From DATARR01 sp036376245 (GTDB taxonomy: Bacteria; Acidobacteriota; Thermoanaerobaculia; Multivoradales; UBA5704): a DNA stretch of 64,000 nucleotides. The notes beneath the pieces are model-generated. The model worked only from the letters and a program-made list of their open reading frames with translations. It was not told the origin of the DNA and searched no databases. The translations under genes were made by a program, and so were the position numbers. Numbering within the stretch: the stretch's first letter is position 1; the number at the start of each line of letters is the position of its first letter. The DNA lies in assembly GCA_036376245.1 (NCBI GenBank), contig DASVAS010000052.1, forward strand, positions 1 to 64,000, written 5' to 3'. Positions 17,470 to 25,213 of this stretch are shown here, in pieces.

Positions 17470-19863
17470 TCAATCCCTGACACCGCCCGCCACCTGCCGG
17501 ATGGCTTCCCGCAGCGCCGCCAGGTCGACCGGCTTGGTCAGGTGGCGGGAGAACCCGGCCTCGTGGCTGCGGCGCACGTCCTCTTCCATGCCGTAGCCCG
17601 AGAGGGCGATCCCGCGCAGGCGCCAGCGGCGCACCAGCTCGCGCATCAGGTCCTGGCCCGAGCCGTCAGGGAGACCCAGATCGCTCACCACCAGATCGAT
17701 CCCGCCCTCCCCTTCTCTCCTCTCTCCGTTCATGGCGGTCTCGGCGGCCGCCAGGGCGCCGCCCACGGAACCGGCGACCGTCACCTCGTGGCCGATCAGG
17801 CGCAGCAGGTCGGCCATGGCCTCGGCGGTGTCGGGATGGTCCTCCACCAGGAGGATGCGCAGGGGATGGTCCGGGCCGGCGCCCGGGCGGCCGGCGGTCC
17901 CTGGCCGCGCGAACCAGATGCCGGTCTCGTCGAGCTCTTCCTGGATGGGGCCCAGCGGCAGCCGGACGGTGAAGGTGGAGCCCCGGCCCGGCCCGTCGCT
18001 CGCCGCCGTCAGGCGGCCGCCGTGGAGATCCACGATGGCCCGGCTCACGGCCAGGCCCAGCCCCAGGCCGCCGAACCTGCGGGTGATCCGCCGGCCCGTC
18101 TGCTCGAAGGCGTCGAAGACGCGCGACAGCACCTCCGGCTCGATGCCGATGCCGGTGTCCTGGACCTCGATCGCCAGCTCCCGGGGGCCGAAGAGGCCGT
18201 GCTCGATCCGCGACCGCACGCTCACGGCGCCGCCCGGCGGCGTGAACTTGACGGCGTTGCTCAGCAGGTTCCACAGCACCTGGGTCAGCCGGGGGGCGTC
18301 GGCCCAGACGCGGTGTTCTTCCGGCGCCAGCCGCACGTCCAGGCGCAGCCCCTTGTCCTCGAAATCCTTCTCGGTGGTGGCGACGGCGTGCTCGACCACG
18401 CGGCGGGCGTCGATCTCGCGGCGGTGCAGCTCCAGCTTGCCGCGGGTGATCCGCGTCAGGTCGAGCAGGTCGTCGATGAGCCGGGCCTCCAGCTCGACGT
18501 TGCGGCGGATCATCGCCAGCTCGCCGCCGTGAGGGGCGAGGTCGGGAGCGGTCTCCAGTTGCGAGAGGACCGCCAGGACGGGGGTGAGCGGCGTGCGCAG
18601 CTCATGGCTGAGGGTGGCGAGGAACTGGTCCTTGGCCTCGTTGGCCGCCTGCGCCTCGCGGTGGGCCTTCTCCATCTCCTCCTGCGCCTGCTTGCGGGCG
18701 CTGATGTCGATGGTGCTCCCCACCACCCGCACCGGCCGCCCCTCGGCGTCGCGGACGATCAGCCCCTTGTCCCAGACGTGGATGTAGCGCCCGTCCCGGT
18801 GCCGCACCCGGTACTCGGTGCTGAAGGAGGCGCTGCCGTCCGCCATGGCGCTCCGCAGCTCCCGCTCCACCCGCTCGCGGTCGTCCGGATGGACCTGCCG
18901 GATCCACCACTCCACGTCGCGGGAGACCTCTTCCGGCCAGTAGCCGAGCAGGCCGAGCAGCCCCTGGGAGCGCTGGACCTCGCCGGTCTCCAGGGACCAG
19001 TCGGAGATCAGGCCGCTGACGGCCTCGGTGGCGAGGCGGAAGCGCTCCTCGCTCTGCCGCAGGGCCTGCTCCGCCCGCTTCATCTCGGTGATGTCGGCCG
19101 CCACGCCGCCCACCAGGAGCCGGCCGGCCTGCTCCCCGACCGGGAACTTGTGGACCAGGTAGTAGCCCTCGCCGCCGTCCGGCCGCGGCGCCGTCTCGAT
19201 GGTGGAGAGCGAGCCCGCCGTCTCCGCCACCGCGCGGATGTTGTCGTAGATGGTCTGGGCGTAGAGCGCCGGGAAGAGGTCGAAGGGCGACTTCCCCAGG
19301 GCCTCCTCGCGCCGGACGCCGAACATGCGGAGATAGGGGTCGCTGAGAAAGAGGATGCGGCCTTCCTCGTCGGTGATCCAGCTCGCGACCGGGCTGTTGC
19401 GCAGGAAGGCGTGGAATCTCTCCTCGCTGCGGCCCAGGGCTTCGGAGGCCATGTGGGCTTCGGCCAGCAGCTCGCGCTCGCGGTCGCCGGCCTCCCGCGC
19501 GGCGCGGGCGTCGCGCATGCGGGCGATCAGCCGCGCGGCCAGCGCCCGCGACGGAAAGGGCTCGATCAGGTAGTCGCCGGCGCCGGCTTCGAGGCCTTCC
19601 AGACAGCGGTCTTCGGCGCCGGGACCGCCGATCAGGAGGACGGGAAGCCCGCGGATGCGGGGATCGTTCCGGATTTCGCGCAGGAGATCGAGGCCGCCCT
19701 CCTCCACGCGCGCGATCACGGCGTCGGGCGGGCTCTCGCGGATGGCTCGCAACGCGGCTTCGGGTCCTTCCGCCCGTTCGACTTCGCAGACGCACCGCAG
19801 AGCGCGGACACGGGCGTCCTGCTCATCGGCGCCGACCCACAGAACCCGGTCGCGGCCGTTCAC
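17470..19863 (-). CDS. Hybrid sensor histidine kinase with degenerate N-terminal receiver
   Basis: A 797-residue protein read from a GTG at 19863. Order: receiver-like domain (about 7-118) in which the usual phospho-Asp site is replaced (PDAVIARVEEGG), coiled linker, PAS 1 (about 148-262), PAS 2/PAC (about 272-392, with HPDDRERV and RHRDGRYIHVWDKG), HisKA with H420 (ATLSHELRTPLTPVL), HATPase_c (WNLLSNAVKFTPPGG; DTGIGI) and a C-terminal receiver with D728 and K777. The GTG sits directly before the first strand of the receiver fold; no strong ribosome binding site is seen, so the start is uncertain. It is the first gene of the kinase/kai operon and is divergent from the S9 peptidase. Confidence 0.88.
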   Translation of the reverse strand: MNGRDRVLWVGADEQDARVRALRCVCEVERAEGPEAALRAIRESPPDAVIARVEEGGLDLLREIRNDPRIRGLPVLLIGGPGAEDRCLEGLEAGAGDYLIEPFPSRALAARLIARMRDARAAREAGDRERELLAEAHMASEALGRSEERFHAFLRNSPVASWITDEEGRILFLSDPYLRMFGVRREEALGKSPFDLFPALYAQTIYDNIRAVAETAGSLSTIETAPRPDGGEGYYLVHKFPVGEQAGRLLVGGVAADITEMKRAEQALRQSEERFRLATEAVSGLISDWSLETGEVQRSQGLLGLLGYWPEEVSRDVEWWIRQVHPDDRERVERELRSAMADGSASFSTEYRVRHRDGRYIHVWDKGLIVRDAEGRPVRVVGSTIDISARKQAQEEMEKAHREAQAANEAKDQFLATLSHELRTPLTPVLAVLSQLETAPDLAPHGGELAMIRRNVELEARLIDDLLDLTRITRGKLELHRREIDARRVVEHAVATTEKDFEDKGLRLDVRLAPEEHRVWADAPRLTQVLWNLLSNAVKFTPPGGAVSVRSRIEHGLFGPRELAIEVQDTGIGIEPEVLSRVFDAFEQTGRRITRRFGGLGLGLAVSRAIVDLHGGRLTAASDGPGRGSTFTVRLPLGPIQEELDETGIWFARPGTAGRPGAGPDHPLRILLVEDHPDTAEAMADLLRLIGHEVTVAGSVGGALAAAETAMNGERREGEGGIDLVVSDLGLPDGSGQDLMRELVRRWRLRGIALSGYGMEEDVRRSHEAGFSRHLTKPVDLAALREAIRQVAGGVRD

Positions 19864-19979
19864 ATGGCAACGATAACAGATTGCCCTCGTCACCCCGGGG
19901 AGGTGGCCGCGAGGGCAAACGTACGCGGTTGCGGTTCGTATACCATCCTGATTCAGACAGTCGAAAGGAGAGATCCGCA

Positions 19980-22445
19980 ATGCACCTCTTTCGTTCCCCA
20001 CGGGTCCGGCTCGGTCTGATCGTCCTGGGCCTGATCGCCCTGGCGCCATCCGCCGGCGCCGCGGCCACGGACGACAGTGCCTACCGCACTCCTCCCCAGG
20101 TCCTGGTGGACCTGATCGACGCGCCGGCCACGCCCAGCGTGCGGCCCGATCCCCGGCGGGAGTGGCTGCTGGTCCTGCAGCGGCCCAACCTGCCCCCCGT
20201 CTCCGAGCTGGCCGAGCGGGAGCTGCGGCTGGGCGGCCTGCGCTTCCGGCCGCAGAACAACGGTCCGAGCCGGGCCAGCTACTTCACGGGCATGGAGCTG
20301 CTCCGCGTCTCCGGCCAGCCCGGCCCGCGGATCTCGGGGCTGCCGGAAGGAGCGCGGATCGAGAACGTCCGCTGGTCCCCCGACGGCGCCCGCTTCGCCT
20401 TCACCAACACACTGACGGACGGCATCGAGCTCTGGGTGGCCGACGTGGCCACAGGCCAGGCCCGGCGGCTGCTCGAAGGCCGGCTCAACCTGACGGCCCC
20501 CAGGATGTCCCCCCTGTGGCTGAGCGACAGCCGGACGCTGGTGGTGACGCTGGTCCCGGACGGCCGCGGCCCCGAACCGTCCGTCTCCCAGGTTCCCACG
20601 GGTCCCATCGTCCGCGAGAACGCCGGGCGGAGCGCGCCGGCGCGCACCTTCCAGGACCTCCTGAAGAACCCCACGGACGAGACCCTGTTCGAGCACTACC
20701 TGACCTCGCAGGTCGCGCGCGTGGACCTCGACGGCAAGGTGACCCCGCTGGGCGAGCCGGGGATCATCGCCAAGGTGGAGCCGTCGCCGGACGGCCGCTA
20801 CCTGCTGGTGCAGACCCTCCACCGGCCCTTCTCCTACCTCCTCCCGGCCGACCGCTTCCCGCGCCGGACCGAGGTCTGGGACCTGGACGGGAAGACCGTC
20901 CACACCGTGGCCGACCTCGCCCTCCAGGAGGACATGACCAACGCCTTCGACAGCGTGCCCCGCGGGCCGCGCGGGGTCTCCTGGCGGGACGACGCGCCGG
21001 CGACGCTCCTCTGGGCCGAGGCGCTGGACGACGGCGACGCCACCCGCGAAGCCGCCGAGCGCGACCGCATCGTCCTCCACGCCGCCCCCTTCCAGGGAGA
21101 GCCCGCGACCTTCGCGACCCTGGGCTTCCGCTCCGGCGGCGTCGCCTGGGGAGAGGGCGGCCTGGCGATCGTGGACGAGTTCTGGTGGAAGACCCGCAAG
21201 ACCCGCACCTGGCTCGTCCGGCCGGGCGGCGGCAAGCCCGAGCTCCTCTTCGACCGCTCCTCCGAGGACCGCTACGGCGATCCCGGGTTCCCGCTGACGG
21301 CCACCAACGCCTGGGGACGCCCGGTGCTGCGCACGGCGGACGGCGGCAGGACGATCTTCCTGGCCGGCGAAGGCGCCTCGCCCGAGGGCGACCGCCCGTT
21401 CCTCGACGCTTTCGACCTGACCGCCCGCAAGGCCCGCCGGCTCTTCCACTCGGCCGCGCCGTACTACGAGCACCCCGTCGACCTGCTGGACGCCGAAGGC
21501 CGCAAGCTCCTGGTCGCCCGGGAGTCGGTGGACGAGCCGACGAACTACTACGTCCGCGACCTGAAGAACGGCCAGCTCAACGCGATCACCCACTTCCCCC
21601 ATCCCACGCCGCAGCTCAAGGGCATCCAGAAGGAGCTGATCCGCTACAAGCGCGCCGACGGCGTGCAGCTCACCGCCACGCTCTACACGCCGGCGGGATG
21701 GAAGCCTTCGCAGGGGCCGCTGCCGACGATCTTCTGGGTCTATCCGCAGGAGTTCAAGACCGCCGACGCGGCGGGCCAGGTCAACACCTCGCCCTACTAC
21801 TTCGTCCGCGCCGGCAACGGCTCGCCCCTGGTCTGGCTCACCCTGGGCTACGCCGTGCTGGACGATCCCAGCATGCCGATCGTCGGCGAAGGGGACAAGG
21901 AGCCGAACGACTCCTACGTGGACCAGCTCGTGGCCTCGGCCAAGGCGGCGGTGGACGAGGTGGTCCGCCGCGGCGTGGCCGACCCGCGGCGCATCGCCAT
22001 CGGCGGCCACTCCTACGGCGCCTTCACCACCGCCAACCTGCTGGCCCACTCCGACCTCTTCGCGGCGGGCATCGCCCAGAGCGGCGCCTACAACCGCACC
22101 CTCACCCCCTTCGGCTTCCAGGCCGAGGAGCGGGACCTCTGGAAGGCCCCCGAGACCTACATCAAGATGTCCCCCTTCATGTACGCGGACAGGATCAACG
22201 AGCCGATCCTCCTGATCCACGGCCAGGCGGACAACAACTCGGGGACCGACCCCATCCAGAGCGAGCGCTTCTTCAACGCCCTCAAGGGCAAGGGAGGCAT
22301 GGCGAGGCTGGTGATGCTGCCGCTGGAGAGCCACGGCTACCGCGGCAGGGAGTCCGTGCTGCACGCCCTGTGGGAGAACTACAACTGGCTGGAGACCTAC
22401 GTGAAAAACCGGCCGGCGGAAGAGAAGAAGGCGGGAACGCCGTAA
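19980..22445 (+). CDS. Secreted S9 family prolyl oligopeptidase-like peptidase
   Basis: An 821-residue exported serine peptidase. A signal peptide (about 1-29, IVLGLIALAPSAGAAA) precedes a beta-propeller-type region (about 40-560, including WSPDGARFAF and SPDGRYLLV blades). The alpha/beta hydrolase domain follows with S678 in GGHSYGAF, D751 in HGQADNNSG and H785 in ESHGYRG. Length and architecture fit S9 peptidases of the glutamyl/dipeptidyl type. AAAGGAG lies before the ATG at 19980. Substrates are probably oligopeptides in the periplasm or medium. It is divergent from the hybrid kinase gene; no operon partner is evident. Confidence 0.9.
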   Translation: MHLFRSPRVRLGLIVLGLIALAPSAGAAATDDSAYRTPPQVLVDLIDAPATPSVRPDPRREWLLVLQRPNLPPVSELAERELRLGGLRFRPQNNGPSRASYFTGMELLRVSGQPGPRISGLPEGARIENVRWSPDGARFAFTNTLTDGIELWVADVATGQARRLLEGRLNLTAPRMSPLWLSDSRTLVVTLVPDGRGPEPSVSQVPTGPIVRENAGRSAPARTFQDLLKNPTDETLFEHYLTSQVARVDLDGKVTPLGEPGIIAKVEPSPDGRYLLVQTLHRPFSYLLPADRFPRRTEVWDLDGKTVHTVADLALQEDMTNAFDSVPRGPRGVSWRDDAPATLLWAEALDDGDATREAAERDRIVLHAAPFQGEPATFATLGFRSGGVAWGEGGLAIVDEFWWKTRKTRTWLVRPGGGKPELLFDRSSEDRYGDPGFPLTATNAWGRPVLRTADGGRTIFLAGEGASPEGDRPFLDAFDLTARKARRLFHSAAPYYEHPVDLLDAEGRKLLVARESVDEPTNYYVRDLKNGQLNAITHFPHPTPQLKGIQKELIRYKRADGVQLTATLYTPAGWKPSQGPLPTIFWVYPQEFKTADAAGQVNTSPYYFVRAGNGSPLVWLTLGYAVLDDPSMPIVGEGDKEPNDSYVDQLVASAKAAVDEVVRRGVADPRRIAIGGHSYGAFTTANLLAHSDLFAAGIAQSGAYNRTLTPFGFQAEERDLWKAPETYIKMSPFMYADRINEPILLIHGQADNNSGTDPIQSERFFNALKGKGGMARLVMLPLESHGYRGRESVLHALWENYNWLETYVKNRPAEEKKAGTP

Positions 22446-22518
22446 CGATTCCCCCGGGAACGCCGGCCGGTCCTTGCCGGCGGCCGGCGCTCTCAGGTTT
22501 ATTTCAATTCATCAATAC

Positions 22519-22547
22519 TTGTCAGCGGACACTCCAGGGCTTATCAT
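22519..22547 (+). promoter_or_regulatory. Sigma-70-type promoter for the Cys-rich miniprotein
   Basis: TTGTCA and TATCAT with a 17-base spacer, in a locally AT-rich stretch, 45 bases upstream of the start codon. It is one of the best -35/-10 matches in the window. Confidence 0.6.
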
Positions 22548-22592
22548 ACCCTCGGTTCAACAAACCGCAGGCCATAGGGCCAGGAGGTAAAG

Positions 22593-22868
22593 ATGTTTAC
22601 GAGTTCTCGCCGACTGTTCTTGAGATTGTCGTTCATCGTGGCGCTGGTCGTCATCGCGCTCTCGTTCCAGCCCACACCGGCCGCCGCAGACTGCACTTAC
22701 GAAGTCGAGCCCGGTTCAGCTTGTTTGCAGAGCTGTTACCAACCCGTCTACTGCGAAGCCATCCAGTGCTTCCAACTCTCCTGGGCGACCGGCGGAAACG
22801 GATCGGAGTGCTGCCACTACAACCGCAGAGCCCAATTCTGCGGCCCGGACTGCCCGCTCTTCTGCTGA
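22593..22868 (+). CDS. Secreted Cys-rich miniprotein (10 cysteines)
   Basis: A 91-residue protein of unrecognised family. A basic N-terminus and hydrophobic segment (LRLSFIVALVVIALSF) form a signal peptide, probably cleaved near AAA-DC (residues 30-33). The mature part of about 59 residues holds ten cysteines, including a CC pair (SECCHYN) and a C-terminal CGPDCPLFC. This suggests a disulfide-stabilised extracellular peptide. AGGAGG lies upstream of the ATG, a consensus promoter lies upstream, and a strong terminator follows, so it is a complete independent transcription unit. It does not share the CCxxC pattern closely with the array at 33.7-34.5 kb. Function unknown. Confidence 0.75.
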   Translation: MFTSSRRLFLRLSFIVALVVIALSFQPTPAAADCTYEVEPGSACLQSCYQPVYCEAIQCFQLSWATGGNGSECCHYNRRAQFCGPDCPLFC

Positions 22869-22886
22869 GCCTGACCGTCGGTGATC

Positions 22887-22916
22887 GGGCCGGGTGTGAT
22901 CACCCGGCCCCTTTCC
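22887..22916 (+). terminator. Hairpin terminator after the Cys-rich miniprotein
   Basis: Perfect 10-bp stem GGGCCGGGTG / CACCCGGCCC with a four-base loop, followed by CTTTCCTCTT. It probably serves the + strand gene and, in part, the convergent hydrolase gene. Confidence 0.75.
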
Positions 22917-22918
22917 TC

Positions 22919-23563
22919 TTACTGCGGCACGGGCAATCCCGCCAGCAGCGCCCGCACGTGATCCAGCTCGTCCTGGTTCACGGTATGGCCCATGTTCGGA
23001 TAGATCCGCTCGGTCACCTCCGCTCCCATCCTCCCCAGCACCTCCGCCGACTCGTCCACCCGCTCGCGCGGGATGTGCGGATCGCGGTCGCTGCAACCCA
23101 GGAAGACCGGCGTGCCCGCCAGCGAGCCCGGGTAGTCGCGGGGAGTCCCCGGCGGACCGATCAGCCCGCCGGAGAGCCCGACGACCCCGCCGTAGCGCCG
23201 GGCGTTGCGGGCCGCGAACTCCAGGGAAAGGCAGGCCCCTTGAGAGAACCCCAGCAGGACGATCCTCTCGGCGGGGATGCCTTGGGATTCCAGCCATTCC
23301 ACCACCTCGCCGAGGCGGGCCAGCGCCGAGGACAACCCCGGCTCGTTCCTCTCCATGGGCGCCATGAAGCTGTAGGGATACCAGGTGTAATTCGCCGCCT
23401 GCGGGGCCACGTAGGCGAGGTCCGGGCGGTCCAGCTCGTGCCGCAGCTCCAGGATGCTCTCCGCCGTGGCCCCGCGGCCGTGGACCATCACCACGGCCGC
23501 GGACGCCCGGTCCACCGTCCGTCCGGCGGTCTCCAGGGGCATGCCCTGATGCGGACCGGTCAT
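22919..23563 (-). CDS. MhqD-like carboxylesterase/phospholipase family hydrolase
   Basis: A 214-residue alpha/beta hydrolase. It shows MVHGRGA near residue 26 (oxyanion loop), the nucleophile elbow GFSQGA, an acidic residue in CSDRDPHIP, and the catalytic His in NMGHTVN. This matches the phospholipase/carboxylesterase family (about 200-220 residues). The start overlaps the stop of the ring-cleaving dioxygenase (ATGA), so the two are co-translated. The same pairing of hydrolase and dioxygenase under a MarR regulator occurs in the methylhydroquinone (Mhq) system of Bacillus, so a role in quinone or electrophile detoxification is inferred. The substrate is not proven. Confidence 0.85.
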   Translation of the reverse strand: MTGPHQGMPLETAGRTVDRASAAVVMVHGRGATAESILELRHELDRPDLAYVAPQAANYTWYPYSFMAPMERNEPGLSSALARLGEVVEWLESQGIPAERIVLLGFSQGACLSLEFAARNARRYGGVVGLSGGLIGPPGTPRDYPGSLAGTPVFLGCSDRDPHIPRERVDESAEVLGRMGAEVTERIYPNMGHTVNQDELDHVRALLAGLPVPQ

Positions 23564-24528
23564 GACGCACCTCCCGCCGGGGCCGGCTCCCGCACCTCGA
23601 TCGGCGGCAGCACCGCCTCGATGCGCTCGCGGCTGGTCTCCAGCCAGGGCGGCAGCTTGAGGCCCGAGCCCAGGCTCTCCACCGTCTCATCCCGTGTAAA
23701 CCCCGGCGGATCGGTCGCGATCTCGAAGAGCACGCCGCCCGGCTCGCGGAAGTAGATCGACTGGAAGTACTGCCGGTCGAGCACAGGCGTCACATAGAGC
23801 CCGGACTCGGCCACGGTCTCGCGCCAGGCCACCTGGTCCGCCTCGTCGGCGGCCCGCCACGCCACGTGGTGCACCGTGCCCGCCGAGATGTGGCCCCGGG
23901 GAGCCGTGGGCGACGCCAGCACATCCACCCGCGCGCCGTGCCCGCCGCTCCCCGTCTCCAGGCGGATGCGGTCCCTCTCCTCCGCCACCCGCCGGAAGCC
24001 CAGGGTGTCCACCAGCACACGCAGCGTCACCTCCGGGTTCCACTCCGTGAGCGTCACCCCCTCGAAGCCGCGCACCGCGTGCTCCGCCGGCACTCCGCCG
24101 CCGTCCCACACCGGCCGGCCGTCGGCCTCGGCGCGGGCCACCAGCTCCAGCCGCAGACCGTCCGGATCGAGGAGCGTCAGCACCTCCTCGTCCAGGCGCG
24201 GACGCGGGTCCTCGAACGCCACGCCCAGGCTGTTCAGGCGCTCCGTCCAGTATCCGAGAGAGCCCTGCGGCACCGAGAACGACGTCACCGTCGCCTGCCC
24301 CGCTCCCTGCACGCCCCGGCGGGCCATCGGCCAGGGGAAGAAGGTCATGATGGTGCCCGGGTGCCCCACCTCGTCGCCGTAGTAGAGGTGATAGGTGCCG
24401 GGATCGTCGAAGTTCACCGTCTTCTTGACCAGCCGCAGCCCGAGGACGCCCGTGTAGAAATCGACGTTCGCCTGGGGATCGCTCGCCAGGGCGGTGACGT
24501 GATGGATGCCTGCGATCGGTTTCCGCAT
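23560..24528 (-). CDS. MhqO-like ring-cleaving dioxygenase (VOC superfamily)
   Basis: A 322-residue protein with two vicinal-oxygen-chelate halves. The N-terminal half starts IAGIHHVTALASDPQ; the C-terminal half has TVHHVAWR and ends the metal site with VLFEIATDPPGF. These give the His/His/Glu ligands expected for extradiol-type dioxygenases. The length fits the MhqO/MhqA-like family (about 310-325). The ATG at 24528 has AGG upstream; the longer frame starting at 24555 runs into a likely operator. The gene is co-transcribed with the hydrolase and follows the MarR gene in the same direction. Likely reaction: ring opening of hydroquinone-type compounds (family knowledge, not shown here). Confidence 0.87.
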   Translation of the reverse strand: MRKPIAGIHHVTALASDPQANVDFYTGVLGLRLVKKTVNFDDPGTYHLYYGDEVGHPGTIMTFFPWPMARRGVQGAGQATVTSFSVPQGSLGYWTERLNSLGVAFEDPRPRLDEEVLTLLDPDGLRLELVARAEADGRPVWDGGGVPAEHAVRGFEGVTLTEWNPEVTLRVLVDTLGFRRVAEERDRIRLETGSGGHGARVDVLASPTAPRGHISAGTVHHVAWRAADEADQVAWRETVAESGLYVTPVLDRQYFQSIYFREPGGVLFEIATDPPGFTRDETVESLGSGLKLPPWLETSRERIEAVLPPIEVREPAPAGGAS

Positions 24529-24558
24529 GATCAGCCTGCCTTTCCGGTTCGACAATAT

Positions 24559-24572
24559 CCGTTACAACAGGG
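24559..24572. promoter_or_regulatory. Candidate MarR operator upstream of the dioxygenase gene
   Basis: On the minus strand it reads CCCTGTTGTAACGG, close to the palindrome in front of the MarR gene (core TGTTGyAAC). It lies about 30-44 bases upstream of the dioxygenase start. Confidence 0.45.
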
Positions 24573-24592
24573 ATTGGGTCAAAAAAATCCGC

Positions 24593-25066
24593 TCAGGTCT
24601 TCGAACGCGCCTCTTCGAGGAGCCGGGAGAGGGTCTGGAGCTTCTTCGGTCCCAGGTGGCCCAGCAGGGCCTCCAGGGTCTCCTTCACCGGCTCATCCAG
24701 CTCGTCAAGGAGGGTGATTCCCTTCTTCGTGATCCGGGCCCTGACGATTCTGCGGTCTTCCGCATCGCGGAGCCGCGCCACGAGGTCCCGTTGCTCCAGC
24801 CGGTCCAGGAGCCGCGTCACGTCCGGCCCGGGGCTGACCAGCCGTTCGCCGATCTCGCCGCAGGTGAGGGCGTCCGGCTCCGCGCCCCGCAGGATGCGCA
24901 GCACGTTGTAGAGGGGCGGCGTGAGATCGTGCCGCCTCAGCTCCCTGCCCAGGGCCTGCATCAGGAGGCTGGCCGTCCGCTGCACCGCGAGGAAAGCTTC
25001 TTCCTCGAGGCTGACGAAGGGTTTGGCCTGCCGGATCTCCTGGTCGAGGGTGCGGGTCGTGCCCAT
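24593..25066 (-). CDS. MarR-family transcriptional regulator (MhqR-like)
   Basis: A 157-residue MarR/winged-helix protein. The helix-turn-helix and wing run about residues 55-110 (LTCGEIGERLVSPGPDVTRL, LEQRDLVARLRDAEDRR). The flanking helices form the dimer interface, and the C-terminus is LLEEARSKT. The ATG at 25066 is chosen; a longer reading frame upstream crosses the palindromic operator and the 9-bp hairpin. It sits directly upstream of the mhqOD-like genes in the same direction, 64 bases apart. The TGTTGCAACA palindrome five bases before its own start suggests autorepression. Electrophile sensing is inferred from the neighbours. Its 5' region is similar to that of the LOG gene at 27577. 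Confidence 0.87.
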   Translation of the reverse strand: MGTTRTLDQEIRQAKPFVSLEEEAFLAVQRTASLLMQALGRELRRHDLTPPLYNVLRILRGAEPDALTCGEIGERLVSPGPDVTRLLDRLEQRDLVARLRDAEDRRIVRARITKKGITLLDELDEPVKETLEALLGHLGPKKLQTLSRLLEEARSKT

Positions 25067-25070
25067 GATG

Positions 25071-25086
25071 CCTGTTGCAACAGAGG
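25071..25086. promoter_or_regulatory. Candidate MarR autoregulatory operator
   Basis: CCTGTTGCAACAGAGG contains the perfect 10-base palindrome TGTTGCAACA, immediately upstream of the MarR start codon. A binding site here would overlap the ribosome binding site and block expression. Confidence 0.5.
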
Positions 25087-25114
25087 TTGTTGGGAGGTTA
25101 TTCCAAGAGAGAGA

Positions 25115-25191
25115 AAGGACACCAGGGACACCAAGGACAAACACGGACGTCCTTTATTGTGCCTGGTGTCTTTGGTGTCCCTGGTGTCCTT
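25115..25191. repeat. Long hairpin of 9-bp units, locus 2
   Basis: Arms 25115-25138 and 25168-25191 are reverse complements with one mismatch in 24. Units are GGACACCAG / GGACACCAA. It sits between the polyprenyl synthase-like gene (ends 25214) and the MarR gene (starts 25066), both on the minus strand, so it may terminate transcription of the former. Confidence 0.8.
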
Positions 25192-25213
25192 GAGCACCCA
25201 CGAGCAACGCCGG

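Noticed and set aside
17542..20019. An 825-codon plus-strand frame opposite the upstream hybrid kinase.
   Set aside because: Antisense shadow of the kinase gene, with no recognisable domain and overlap with the divergent peptidase start.
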